DNA of 64,000 nt, from assembly GCA_003224085.1 (NCBI GenBank), contig QHYK01000048.1:1-64000 (forward strand). The letters run 5' to 3'. The DNA is from Acidobacteriota bacterium. GTDB taxonomy: Bacteria; Acidobacteriota; Terriglobia; Acidiferrales; UBA7541. Positions within the stretch are counted from its first letter, which is position 1; every line of letters begins with the position of its first letter. The position numbers and the translations under genes are program-made. This document shows, one piece after another, positions 48,942 through 58,885 of the stretch. Below the pieces are notes generated by a model. It worked only from the letters and a program-made list of their open reading frames with translations. It ran no database searches and had not been told where the DNA came from.

Positions 48942-50606
48942 CTACGGCTTTTTTGACTTGAGCTCTTCTTTGACCATCGCTTCCACGACCGGCTTTAGAA
49001 TCTCTCGCGTCACCGCTTGCAGCATTTCCGGATTCATCTTGGCCAGAACTTTGGCAACCAGATCGTCCATGGTCGGTGCAGGCGCGGCTGGGGTGGATGT
49101 TGCCTGCGACGGGCTGTTGGGCTCTAAGACGCCCTCTTCCTCCTGCGCGTAGAAGCTGCTCCCGTCTGACGACGCGGCTTGCGGGCCTTCGAGGATGAAC
49201 GTAGCGTCTTCGGTTACCTGGGCCGCTTCCTCGCGAATCGCTTCGACCGCAGCCGGCGGCAGCGCAGCCTCTTCAATCACTGTTTTTGCTTCCGGGCTGA
49301 CCTCGCTCGCTTTTTCATTTCCGTTCTTCGGCGCGCTTCCGTGGTTTGCCGGCGCTGGCCCATCCCACGTCGAAGCCAACTGGCTGGCCTTCTGCATCTC
49401 GCTTTCCCACGGGCTCGACGAGACAGAAAACCACGAGTCTTTTCCGTCTTTCCTCTCCGCAGGCTTCGCGTCGCTTGCTGTCTTTGCCTTATCCTCAACA
49501 ACAGCCGTCGCCGTTTCGGTCGCACACTTCTCATTGGAAACCGCGGAAACTACGGGCGCCACAGAAACGGGCGCCCAGGCATCGGTTTTAAACGGTTTGC
49601 TTGGAACCGGCGATGTCTCTTGGACCGGGGCCGGAGGAACAACCGTCGGCGTTTCGGGTGCCCGAATGCTTGCCACTGGAGCTGCTTCCACTGGCGCCGG
49701 TTTCTCTTCCTCTACCGGCTCCCATGCCACGTTGCGCGACTTGCTGGCCGCAATCTGTTCGAATCCGCCCGTGCGCCAGTCGCTTGTGCTACTCTTCGAC
49801 TTCTTCGTTTTGGCGGCAGAAACCTCTTCTTCTTCTCCCGCGCTCTCGGGCCTCCAGGCTGCCGGCTCTTCGTCTTCCCCTTCTTCTTCCGCTACTTCTT
49901 CGTCCTGGTCGCGCCAATCATGCTCCATCGTGAATTCTGGCGAGGTTGCCGTCGTAAACCTTGCGTCATCCTCGGCTGCTTCTGCAGGCGTCTCCAGCAA
50001 GGTGCCGAACGCCACTGGCTGCGACCCCGAATCAATCTTGATCGGTTCCGGCTTAGCGGGCACTTCCTCCACAAAACTCTCGTTCTCCGCCGCGGAAGTA
50101 TCGCCGAAGTTGAATTCTTGTACGGGCGTCGCCACGACCGTCGGCACGCCGGTGCTGTTTGGTGTGAACATGTTCTGAGCGTCAAAAGGTTCCGGCTCGG
50201 AAGCCTTTGCCGCAGGAGCGTTCAACTGGCCTGCCCCCGAGCGTTGTAGCGCGGACTTCACCATCGAGATCAACGGATCGGGCGGAATGAACGGCTTCTT
50301 CAACACCCCGTCCGCTCCTACCCTCTGCGCTTCTTGCTCATCGAGTGGGTCGAACGCACCCACAAGCAGAATGACAGGAATGTGTGACAGCGCGGAATCC
50401 ATCTTTACGAACTGACAGACTTCATAGCCGTTTCTCACGGGCATGAACACGTCGGCAAGCACCAGGTCCGGCCGCACGTCCGCGATCTTTCGCACCGCCG
50501 CTTCGCCGTTTCCAACGGCGACAACGTCAATGCCCTGATCTTTCAGTGCAAGACCAACCATCTTCTGGATGTTGCTGTTATCGTCCGCAACCAGAATTTT
50601 CGGCAC
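48942..50606 (-). CDS. response regulator (CheY-like receiver) with long low-complexity linker and C-terminal helix
   Basis: MPKILVADDNSNIQKMVGLALKDQGIDVVAVGNGEAAVRKIADVRPDLVLADVFMPVRNGYEV receiver; about 400 aa Pro/Ala/Glu-rich; terminal MDDLVAKVLAKMNPEMLQAVTREILKPVVEAMVKEELKSKKP. Confidence 0.88.
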   Translation of the reverse strand: MPKILVADDNSNIQKMVGLALKDQGIDVVAVGNGEAAVRKIADVRPDLVLADVFMPVRNGYEVCQFVKMDSALSHIPVILLVGAFDPLDEQEAQRVGADGVLKKPFIPPDPLISMVKSALQRSGAGQLNAPAAKASEPEPFDAQNMFTPNSTGVPTVVATPVQEFNFGDTSAAENESFVEEVPAKPEPIKIDSGSQPVAFGTLLETPAEAAEDDARFTTATSPEFTMEHDWRDQDEEVAEEEGEDEEPAAWRPESAGEEEEVSAAKTKKSKSSTSDWRTGGFEQIAASKSRNVAWEPVEEEKPAPVEAAPVASIRAPETPTVVPPAPVQETSPVPSKPFKTDAWAPVSVAPVVSAVSNEKCATETATAVVEDKAKTASDAKPAERKDGKDSWFSVSSSPWESEMQKASQLASTWDGPAPANHGSAPKNGNEKASEVSPEAKTVIEEAALPPAAVEAIREEAAQVTEDATFILEGPQAASSDGSSFYAQEEEGVLEPNSPSQATSTPAAPAPTMDDLVAKVLAKMNPEMLQAVTREILKPVVEAMVKEELKSKKP

Positions 50607-50793
50607 TCAACGCCCTCCGCCGATACTTCACCGCCGCAAGCCACTCCAGCTGCATCGCAGCCCAAAGGGGTGCCCTGCCTGAATTTATTGGAGCATTGGC
50701 GCACGTGTGCGTCAATCACCCCCGGGCAGGATTGTGTCGCAAAGCAATACTGCCCAATTGTACATAACCCGCCGACGCGAATGTTCAAAACAG

Positions 50794-50822
50794 AAAGGGG
50801 CCGGCAACTGCTGCACCCCTTT
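50794..50822 (-). terminator. candidate intrinsic terminator downstream of bamD
   Basis: Minus strand AAAGGGG-tgcagcagttgccgg-CCCCTTT followed by ctgttttg. Confidence 0.4.
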
Positions 50823-50856
50823 CCTTGGACTAACGGGGTTCCCTAAAGCCTAAAGA

Positions 50857-52326
50857 CTACCAAGGCACAATCTTTCGCAAGCCCTTCTTTTTCTTGCTGC
50901 TAGACTCTTTCTTGCTGTCCTTCTTGTCAGTCGGACTAGCCGCCGGGGGGTCGCCCTGTGTGGAGGTGGCATCCGGCCTTGTTCCATCGCTCGCTTGGCC
51001 GCCAGCGGCCGTCCGCCCATCGGTTTTCGCGGCTCCCTCCGCCGCCCCAGCCGTCACGCCAGCGCCGTCGGTCTTTGCCGCAGAATCACTTGTTCCCGTC
51101 GACGTCGTTGATGCGCCGGCCGGATCACTTGCTCTTGCTGGCTCCGCATCGGCCTTTTGCCTTTCCGTCTTCGCCTCGTTTCCGTTTGCGGGCGGCGTTA
51201 CGCTTTCTGCGCTACTCGTCGCCTCCGCCGTTCCTCCAGCGGCTACCGTCGCAACGATCGACGAACCGGCCCCGCCAATGCGGGATTGATTTCCTCCGGC
51301 CAGAATGTCCATTCCCGCGTCATTGTCCGACTCTGGCGTCATTGTGGGCGCGCCGGATTTCGCCGCCGCGTACAACTCCTCCCTGGGGCCAGTCCTTACT
51401 AGCGCCAGCGGCTTGGCCACGAGGGAATGGTGCTTCCGCGGTGAGTTCTTCTCCGCCGTCATCCACGCCACAGCCTTGGGGTCGGGCTGCGGCACCGGGG
51501 CCTTCAGCTCCTTCAGCTTGTCTTTGGCTTGCGGAACCATCGGCGATAGCGGATATTCCCGCACGATTCTGGCGTAATACGGCGCCGCCAGTTCCTTCTT
51601 TTCCGAGCCTTCCCAGATGTTTCCGAGCATCCACAGCGCGCGGTCGGCTTTGCTGTACAACGGATAGCGGTTTACCAGCGATGCCAGCCTCGAACCCGCC
51701 GCTCTCTTGTCTCCTCGCGTGGTGTAATAAAAATAGCCGATCCGAAAATCTCCCTCAGCCAGCACTTCCTGGACTTCCCGCAAATACTGTTCTGCCTTGG
51801 GCGCCAGCGGATCATTCGGAAACTTTTGCAAGAATACCTGGAACGCATCTTCCGCTTCGCGCGCCTGGGTCCGGTCGCGGTCCGGCTTTTCCATTTGCCG
51901 GAAATGCGCCATGGCTACCTGCAGCTTTGCGTAGGCCGCTTCCGGCAGCATGGGGAAGAAAACATAGAAATCCTCGTAGGCTTGTATCGCTTGCGTGGTG
52001 TTGGCCGTCCCGCCCTCTTTGTAATACGAATCTGCAATCGCTAGTTTCGCTTTGGCCAAGTATTCGCTGTCTGGATACGTATTGATCAGCGTCTGCATGT
52101 TGAGCCGGCCGACTTCATGCCTGCCATGCTTGATGTCGTCCATGGCCCTGTCGAACAGAAGCTTGTCCGGCTCGGCGTTGTTGTCCGCGCTGGTGGACTT
52201 ATTGATCTTTTTTTTCTTGTGGACGAGAAATTGCGCACTGCTGGGTGTAGCGGTCGACAGCATCAATGCACTCGAAATCAAGATGCTCAACCACGCCGCG
52301 CTAGCCCTCGAACAAGTAACGCGCAC
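50857..52326 (-). CDS. bamD: outer-membrane assembly lipoprotein BamD-like with low-complexity C-terminal extension
   Basis: DKLLFDRAMDDIKHGRHEVGRLNMQTLINTYPDSEYLAKAKLAIADSYYKEGG TPR/BamD pattern; C-terminal Ala/Thr/Gly/Lys-rich tail. Confidence 0.82.
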   Translation of the reverse strand: MRVTCSRASAAWLSILISSALMLSTATPSSAQFLVHKKKKINKSTSADNNAEPDKLLFDRAMDDIKHGRHEVGRLNMQTLINTYPDSEYLAKAKLAIADSYYKEGGTANTTQAIQAYEDFYVFFPMLPEAAYAKLQVAMAHFRQMEKPDRDRTQAREAEDAFQVFLQKFPNDPLAPKAEQYLREVQEVLAEGDFRIGYFYYTTRGDKRAAGSRLASLVNRYPLYSKADRALWMLGNIWEGSEKKELAAPYYARIVREYPLSPMVPQAKDKLKELKAPVPQPDPKAVAWMTAEKNSPRKHHSLVAKPLALVRTGPREELYAAAKSGAPTMTPESDNDAGMDILAGGNQSRIGGAGSSIVATVAAGGTAEATSSAESVTPPANGNEAKTERQKADAEPARASDPAGASTTSTGTSDSAAKTDGAGVTAGAAEGAAKTDGRTAAGGQASDGTRPDATSTQGDPPAASPTDKKDSKKESSSKKKKGLRKIVPW

Positions 52327-52867
52327 TCCTCACCTCTCTCGCAAATCTAGGATTGCCCACACAGACTACCATCGCCACACCAGCCCGCAGCCCTCCCCAG
52401 TTTAAACCATTTGATTATACCTGAACGAAAGGACAGGTCCCATTAATCTTACCATTCCTACCATTCCTCGACGCGGCCGCGGGCCCCCGCCTGGCTGTCC
52501 AATTGTTTCAGATGCCGAGGTTGCCTGCCAGGGGTTGCCTCATGCCTTTTCCCATCCCCGCCCACTCTTTCCGCGCCGCGAAACGCGTTGCACTCGAATT
52601 CACCATTCGCATCTTGAATTTTCGAATTTTCTCGCGCTACGATCCACTTCCATCTAAGGCCGCACATTATAGCCCCAATTCATCTATCCGCGGCTCGCCT
52701 GCCCTAGCAAAGCGAACCTGCGCGGCAGGAGTTCTTTTTCAGGCAGGGAATATTTGGGCTCTTTAGCTGGTCTCTAGCAGCAGGGCGGAGTGTAGCTGTA
52801 GCCCAGGGACCTCGACGAAGACCCAGTTTCTACTTTCCGCTCGAAGAGGAGTTCATTTCGTGAGAAG

Positions 52868-53491
52868 TTGGAGCTAAGGGGTCCGATCTCTGTGGATTCC
52901 GTTATGATGAAACGCGCGCTGGTGGCTGGCTCACTTCTGATGGTTGCGGCGGCGGTGCCCCGGCTGGCTCACCAAGTGCACAAAGCGGAAGTGGCGCACA
53001 TGTCCCTGAAAGTGGGCGACATGGCGCCTGACTTTATCCTTCTCACCAACGACTGGAAAACCGTGCGCCTCAGCGACTACCGCGACAAGAAAAACGTCTT
53101 CCTCGCCGTTTACGTGCTGGCCTTCTCGGAAGGCTGTACCGCGCAAATGCGAGCCGTGCAGGCCGGCATAGACTCCGGCCGCATACCCACCGCCGACACC
53201 GCCGTATTTGGCGTCAGCATGGACAGTCCCGCCGCCAACGCCGCCTTCGCCGAGCAGAACGGACTCCACTTTCCTCTGCTCAGTGACATGAACCACAAGA
53301 TGGTCACTTCCTACGGCATCCTGAAAACGTACAGCATCGAAAACGAGGACTATCGGTGGGCTCTTCGCGCCAATATCGTCATCGACAAGCGGGGCATCAT
53401 CCGCCTCATCGACGAAGGCGACAATGCCGTCGACCCCAACACTGCGCTCACCCTTTGCACCACCCTCCACAAGCAGCCTCCTACCAACTAA
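52868..53491 (+). CDS. peroxiredoxin/redoxin (AhpC-TSA family) exported protein
   Basis: LKVGDMAPDFILLTNDWKTVRLSDYRDKKNVFLAVYVLAFSEGCTAQMRAVQAG; the start could be at an internal Met (MMKRALVAG). Confidence 0.82.
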   Translation: MELRGPISVDSVMMKRALVAGSLLMVAAAVPRLAHQVHKAEVAHMSLKVGDMAPDFILLTNDWKTVRLSDYRDKKNVFLAVYVLAFSEGCTAQMRAVQAGIDSGRIPTADTAVFGVSMDSPAANAAFAEQNGLHFPLLSDMNHKMVTSYGILKTYSIENEDYRWALRANIVIDKRGIIRLIDEGDNAVDPNTALTLCTTLHKQPPTN

Positions 53492-53593
53492 CCTGCTGGC
53501 GCTTCTCCTCGCCCTTTACTAAGGCTCAACGCACCGCCAATGGCGCGGAGGCTAGTTGAGAAACGTTGCCCGTGCAGGTTGCTAAGAATGGGG

Positions 53594-54511
53594 CTAGTTT
53601 GAAGTTTCTGTAGCGGCGTAGATATCTTTGGCGGCGTCACCGTACAGGTGCAGGAGTTGTGACGCGCGTTTCAGCAAATCGGAAGGCATGTCTCCCGGCT
53701 GGTAGTCCACCCACCCGGTCGTGTAGGCCAGCGAAATCTTTTTCCCGGCGCATTCCAATTCCATCGACCCCATGCGGTTCAACACCTGCGTTACTTCGCC
53801 TACGTTGCATTTTGGCAACACCAACACGAAATCGTCGTTGGCCAGCCGCACGGCATAGTCCGAGCCGCGGCTCACTTCTTTCAGCCGCCCGGCAAACTCT
53901 TTCAGCGCCTGATCCAGCGCCGTTTTCCCATACTGCTGGGTCAGTTCCGCCAGGTCTTCCAGGTGAATGGTGGCCAGGCTCAGCGCCGTGTTGTGCCGCT
54001 TCGCGCGGGCGATTTCTCTTGCGAGATGCAGCAGCGCCGAAGTGCGCGTGTACAGGCCGGTAACCGGATCCAATGCGGCGGAGTCGTCGGAAGTCGCTTC
54101 ATTGCCTTGCGAATCGGCGCTGGGCGCGGCCGCTTTCTTGCGCATTTTTCGAAATATTCTTTGTCGGTACAGCATCCAGCCGTTGAAAAGGAGGAGCAAG
54201 CACAAAACTCCCCAGCGCGCTTGCTCGGGCGTTATTTCGTAGAAGTGGTCCTTGTGTTTGAACAGGCGGGAGAATGCGGTTAGCAGCAATGCCACTGCGG
54301 AAAGCGTAGTAACGGTCAGGGCGGAGAACCACAGCCACGATTCGCGCCGACCTAGTTTCTTTAAGTCGATTTCCGTCGTTTGGCCGTAATAACTGGCGGG
54401 TCCTTCGAGCGGGGAGGACTTGGTCGTCAGGCTTACCCGATCTCCGAACTCAGACACCGTGGTTCTGCCAGGCCGGCCAAACATAATCTTCAATGTAGGC
54501 CGCTGCTGCAA
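53594..54511 (-). CDS. membrane protein with degenerate GGDEF domain
   Basis: DPVTGLYTRTSALLHLAREIARAKRHNTALSLATIHL ... DYAVRLANDDFVLVLPKC (GGDEF motif position reads ANDDF); TM segments upstream. Confidence 0.8.
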   Translation of the reverse strand: MQQRPTLKIMFGRPGRTTVSEFGDRVSLTTKSSPLEGPASYYGQTTEIDLKKLGRRESWLWFSALTVTTLSAVALLLTAFSRLFKHKDHFYEITPEQARWGVLCLLLLFNGWMLYRQRIFRKMRKKAAAPSADSQGNEATSDDSAALDPVTGLYTRTSALLHLAREIARAKRHNTALSLATIHLEDLAELTQQYGKTALDQALKEFAGRLKEVSRGSDYAVRLANDDFVLVLPKCNVGEVTQVLNRMGSMELECAGKKISLAYTTGWVDYQPGDMPSDLLKRASQLLHLYGDAAKDIYAATETSN

Positions 54512-54608
54512 AGTGAAGCAATCCCCAAAAGGTACAGGCCCTCCCTTTCAGGAACCTGCACCAAAGTACTGTTGTTCTAAAATACGTTTATGAAACCCTC
54601 CTATAACA

Positions 54609-55361
54609 TCAGCCGGGCATTCTTCTCGCCAGATTTTGCGCCCAGGTCGCGAAACAGTGCCAGGCGTCTGTGTGGCCGAGGGGCACCCGCACTTGTTGCA
54701 CTACGATTAAGAAGGCGCTCGCCCAAATGGTAACGCGATGCACTGTCCTAGTGGTCCACAAATCATGCGCGACCAACAGCAGCAGGAATCCGTACGTGCA
54801 CAATTGTGCCACCCAGAACGGGTTGTTCTGGATGAATCCAATCGGCCAGCGCGCGACGGCCGCAATCATCAACGCGGTGGTTGCAATCAGAAGGAAACGC
54901 TTGTGTGCGGGAGGATTGGATCGAGCTCGGAACGCCAAAAACACTAGTATCCCAAAGATCAGCATATCAGTCAGGGGAATAATGTAAAAGGTCTTCGGGT
55001 CCAAGCCAGAGGCATCGGTTGGCTGGCCGAATTCTCTTCGCAGCAGGTCCGTCGACGCCAGGACGCCGAGAAGGACCATCAAACAGGCCAACACGAAACC
55101 CACCAGTCCCAGCTTTCGGTGAACCTCCACGCGATTTGCGGCGACCAGCGACGTCTGCGTGATCAGCAACAGAACCCACGACGAAAACGCAGCGCCGTGC
55201 AAATGAATCAGCACATTGGGCAACGGCGCCTTGAACACTCCCGCGAGAAAGTACGTCCGCGCAAATCCCCAAAGCACGGTGGCCAATATCAGCAGCGCTA
55301 TCGCAGGGAAAAAGTATTTGTCCAGGCGCGACTCCTGCGGTTCGAACACCTTTGTCGCCAT
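54609..55361 (-). CDS. hypothetical integral membrane protein
   Basis: Likely start MATKVFEPQESRLDKYFFPAIALLILATVLWGF; multiple TM helices. Confidence 0.65.
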   Translation of the reverse strand: MATKVFEPQESRLDKYFFPAIALLILATVLWGFARTYFLAGVFKAPLPNVLIHLHGAAFSSWVLLLITQTSLVAANRVEVHRKLGLVGFVLACLMVLLGVLASTDLLRREFGQPTDASGLDPKTFYIIPLTDMLIFGILVFLAFRARSNPPAHKRFLLIATTALMIAAVARWPIGFIQNNPFWVAQLCTYGFLLLLVAHDLWTTRTVHRVTIWASAFLIVVQQVRVPLGHTDAWHCFATWAQNLARRMPG

Positions 55362-55458
55362 CGTTCCTCCGTCTGTTTTATGAATTTGAGATTTGACCGC
55401 GGGGCCTGAATAGGTCTGCATTATCTACACCGACTTCGTGTTGTGTCGAAGCTCTAAG

Positions 55459-55818
55459 CTAGCTCTTAGTTTCGTTGCGCGGACGCGTGGCGATTTGACT
55501 ACTGCTTGGCAGTTTGCCGGATCGCGTCCAGTCGTCGGTGGGGGGATACAGCTCAAGGCCAATTTCGTAGGTGCCGTCCTGGCGCGTTGCGCAGTGGGCC
55601 ACGCGCCCCCGGGAGGGAAGGTTCCCGCGAATCGGCTGGACTAAAAGAGCGTGGTTCGTGTTCCAAAAGCGTTTCGTCACCAGGCGCGCGCCGTGGCAGC
55701 TCACATCAACGGTGGAGGTGATTTCGAATGCACCGGTCACAGGGTCGGAAATCTTCACGAACATCTTCAATGAGATGCGGCTTTCCGCCCGGCGAAGAAG
55801 GGGAGCGTCCACGAACAC
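55459..55818 (-). CDS. PilZ domain protein
   Basis: RRAESR (RxxxR) and DVSCHGARL (DxSxxG) c-di-GMP binding motifs. Confidence 0.75.
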   Translation of the reverse strand: MFVDAPLLRRAESRISLKMFVKISDPVTGAFEITSTVDVSCHGARLVTKRFWNTNHALLVQPIRGNLPSRGRVAHCATRQDGTYEIGLELYPPTDDWTRSGKLPSSSQIATRPRNETKS

Positions 55819-56037
55819 GATCCTGTACTAACGTATTGTTCGGGGAAATGAAGGCGGGGCTCTGGCAGAGTCATCTTGCTTTTCTCTTGGCTGGACGTCA
55901 ATAGTACTCGGCTACTATTTTCGTTCCTCCAGTGCTTCGCAGATTTCGGGAAGGCCGAATCCGCCAGCGGCCGACACCATACCTTTGAAAATACTCGCAG
56001 CAGCGCCCTGCAGGCTGGCCGACGCTTCCAGCCAGCT

Positions 56038-58800
56038 TCAGAAGCCGGTGCGCTGCATATTGGCCTTGAGTGCGTCATCAATGCGGGCCACGGATTCGCT
56101 GAGATGCGCCTTTGTTTCCACGGACATTTTGATGCCCGGCTTGTTCAGCGCGGTTTGCAACTGGCTTCGCAGAGTAGTCAACTCCTGTCGCGACAGCGTC
56201 TGCGCATCTTCAGGCACGGCCGAATCGTGCAACACCATGGCCACCAATCTGCGCAGATGCGCCCGCTGCAGCGAGCGCCGGTAGCTGTTGATGTTCAGGG
56301 AATCGCCGGGCGCTTTGGTCTCCGCCCACACGGAGTCCTGAACGCCGGTGAACAGCGACGCAAGACTGAATGATTCCGCCGGCGGAGCAACCTTTACTTC
56401 GGAATCCAGAATGCGGCTCAGAACAAGCGGATGAAACAGGCGATCCAAGACCTGGCTCTGCAAGGAGAGCACCATGTCGTGAATAGGGACGTCGAAACGC
56501 GTGCGCATGGCGAAGAAGTCGACAAAGTCCGAATGTCGCGGGCTGGCCAACTTGTTGAGCAATTGCGGGGAAAATTGAAACGCCTTGGGCGAGAACAAAT
56601 GCTCACGCAATAGGTCCAGCGCTTCTTTTTGTTTTGCCACGGGCACCGGTTCGAACGGCAGACGGCTTCCCGGATCGCCCACGTGCGACCGGTAATGGTA
56701 AACGCCACCGATGTATTTCGAGGCAAGGTACAGCGCGTAGCCTTCCTGCCCCAATGCGTTGTTAAAGCTTCGGCGGAGGACTTGGTAGCCCTCGCCAGGC
56801 TTTTCGAGCCTCTTTTCCATACTGTTGCGGATTTCGTCGGCGAGTTTGACGCGCAAAGCGTAGAACTTCAGCGGGTCGTTGCCAAAATCAAAGCGGTTCA
56901 CCGCCGGGTCCATATCGAATGGTCCGCCGCCGATTCCAGCGTCTTCATCGGTGTCGTAAGCCAGTTGAGGTTCCGCGGCTCGGGAGGCAATCTTCGCCAG
57001 CTCGGGCAACTCTTCATCGGGGGTGTTCGCGGTAATCGGCTTGTACGCATATTCGATGGCCCAGTAATCGTAAGGTCCCAGAGTCGTCTGGTGATACTGC
57101 CCCTGCTTTTGTCCGGGCGCCGCAACGTTTGTTGGGATGTAGTCCATCACGGAGCCTGTAAGCCCCTCTTTCGCCGTCAGCGCCGTATCCTGCGCCTGCT
57201 CCAGGGTATGGATCGTGCTTGCGCGGAAATTGTGACGGAGCCCTAGCGTGTGGCCTACTTCATGCGCGGTAATTTCCACCAAAATATCGTGGACGAACTC
57301 CTCGGCCTCCGGACCTTGCGGGTCCATGCCACGGGCAGTTAGAAGATCAATGGCGAACTCCGCCTCGCGCACTTTGCCGCGCGCCAGGTCACAGAATTCC
57401 GCCGGGCCGTTATGCCAGGGCGCGAGGAACGGCTTCACTTGATCCTCCATCCAGGGCAGCAAGGACATGCCGGCGGGATTCACGTATTCGTTGACTTCGC
57501 GGCGGAAATAGCGCGTCATGCCCGCGTCGAAGCGGATGTCCGCGTCATAGATTTCTCCCGTTAAAGGGTTCACGCGTGAAGGCCCTTCGGCGAATCCTGG
57601 GTCGGGATAGCCAGTGAACCAGCGAAGCGAGCTGTAGCGCACGTCGGCGGGATCCCAATCGGCGTTATCGGGCTGCTGTTTGACCTGGATGGCGTCCGTA
57701 AAGCCAATCCGTTCGAACGCCTTGTTCCAAAGCAAAACGCCCTCGCGGATGGCATCGCGATATTCCACGGGTATGGTGTTTTCCATCCAAAACACGATGG
57801 GCTGTTTCGGCGGAGAGAGCGGGGCCGAGGGATCCTGTCTCTCGAGTCTCCAGCGATGGATGTACCTGCGACCGGACTCAAAATTGCGGTCACTGTCGTA
57901 GTCTTCCACTTGCGTGAAGAAGTGGCCCACGCGGTCATCCGCGAGACGCGGGCGGAATCCCGGACCCGGCAATTCGGAAATGCTGTAACGGAAATGAAAA
58001 AGCAGGCTGCGCACGTCGGGGACGTTGCGCGGGGGCGGCGGGGTCGGCGGGGGCGGAGCGCCGGGAGGCAGCAACGGGGGTAAGGGCGGCTGCTCAGCGG
58101 CAAAGTGGTTGATGGTTTCAATTTCGATGTTGCGCTTGAACGCCTTGAGCCTGCCGAAGTTGCTGTTCTTCGCGTCGTAGTGATAACCGATGCGAAAAAC
58201 GTCGTTCAGCGCGTAAGCCATCATGGGGATGTCGGTCAGCAGGATGGCTCCCAAGTCCATCAGATCGCTCTTGCGTTCCGGATGAGGGAGGCTCTCGCGT
58301 TTGGTGGAGCCGAGGATCGAGTCGCTGAAGGAATGCGCCACGGCGCGCCCCATTGGGGAGTTGGTCTGGGCGGCAAAGCGCGTGTTCTTCAGGATCACTT
58401 GAATGTTCTTTCCGTCCTTGTGGAAGACGATGGGCGTCTCTCCGCAGTAGCTGTCCGCGTAGAATCCGCCTTCGCCCAGGCCCGATTCGCACGTCAGGGA
58501 CAACATGTACATTTTGTCGAACTGAGCGGGCTGAATTTCCAGAAAAACCTTTTCTTCAGTTTTATAGAACGTGAACAGCCCCTGGATCACTTCTGCGTCT
58601 TTGACAACGTCGGCAAAGGGTTTTTCCTTCGGCGGCTCCGGCTTTTGATCGGGAGCCGCGGCTTTTTTATCGGCGTCGGCTTTCTGGTCGGCGGCAGGTC
58701 TTTTGTCGTCGGCCTTGCCTTGGGGCGGCTGCGCGGGCAGTTTTGCGCTTGCAGCCAAAAAAAGAGTGGCCACGTAGAGTGTGAAGATTACCTTTCGCAT
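56038..58800 (-). CDS. zinc-dependent metalloprotease (DUF5117/DUF5118-type)
   Basis: VEITAHEVGHTLGLRHNFRAS extended HExxHxxGxxH motif, signal peptide, poly-Pro stretch PPLPPLLPPGAPPPPTPPPP. Confidence 0.88.
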   Translation of the reverse strand: MRKVIFTLYVATLFLAASAKLPAQPPQGKADDKRPAADQKADADKKAAAPDQKPEPPKEKPFADVVKDAEVIQGLFTFYKTEEKVFLEIQPAQFDKMYMLSLTCESGLGEGGFYADSYCGETPIVFHKDGKNIQVILKNTRFAAQTNSPMGRAVAHSFSDSILGSTKRESLPHPERKSDLMDLGAILLTDIPMMAYALNDVFRIGYHYDAKNSNFGRLKAFKRNIEIETINHFAAEQPPLPPLLPPGAPPPPTPPPPRNVPDVRSLLFHFRYSISELPGPGFRPRLADDRVGHFFTQVEDYDSDRNFESGRRYIHRWRLERQDPSAPLSPPKQPIVFWMENTIPVEYRDAIREGVLLWNKAFERIGFTDAIQVKQQPDNADWDPADVRYSSLRWFTGYPDPGFAEGPSRVNPLTGEIYDADIRFDAGMTRYFRREVNEYVNPAGMSLLPWMEDQVKPFLAPWHNGPAEFCDLARGKVREAEFAIDLLTARGMDPQGPEAEEFVHDILVEITAHEVGHTLGLRHNFRASTIHTLEQAQDTALTAKEGLTGSVMDYIPTNVAAPGQKQGQYHQTTLGPYDYWAIEYAYKPITANTPDEELPELAKIASRAAEPQLAYDTDEDAGIGGGPFDMDPAVNRFDFGNDPLKFYALRVKLADEIRNSMEKRLEKPGEGYQVLRRSFNNALGQEGYALYLASKYIGGVYHYRSHVGDPGSRLPFEPVPVAKQKEALDLLREHLFSPKAFQFSPQLLNKLASPRHSDFVDFFAMRTRFDVPIHDMVLSLQSQVLDRLFHPLVLSRILDSEVKVAPPAESFSLASLFTGVQDSVWAETKAPGDSLNINSYRRSLQRAHLRRLVAMVLHDSAVPEDAQTLSRQELTTLRSQLQTALNKPGIKMSVETKAHLSESVARIDDALKANMQRTGF

Positions 58801-58885
58801 GGGGTTCACTCCTTGCTTGACCGTTTCGCCGGTCATTGTGCGGTGTGAAGAGATATGCGCCTGATATGGGAGTTTAGAGCCAAAG

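Noticed and set aside
49179-50249. 356-aa and 327-aa plus-strand ORFs opposite the response regulator
   Set aside because: They mirror a low-complexity Pro/Ala/Glu-rich coding segment; Ser/Arg/Phe-rich translations are an expected artefact.
50958-52085. 375-aa plus-strand ORF opposite bamD
   Set aside because: Antisense to the bamD-like gene and its low-complexity tail; Pro/Arg/Ser-rich.
52431-52867. Gap between bamD and the peroxiredoxin with short direct repeats (taccattcc taccattcc)
   Set aside because: Only two short copies; no array or RNA structure I could defend.
52868-53491. Peroxiredoxin with altered PxxxTxxC motif (LAFSEGCT)
   Set aside because: Conservative substitution; not enough to claim loss of function.
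56629-57246. 205-aa plus-strand ORF opposite the metalloprotease
   Set aside because: Antisense to a well-supported protease gene.
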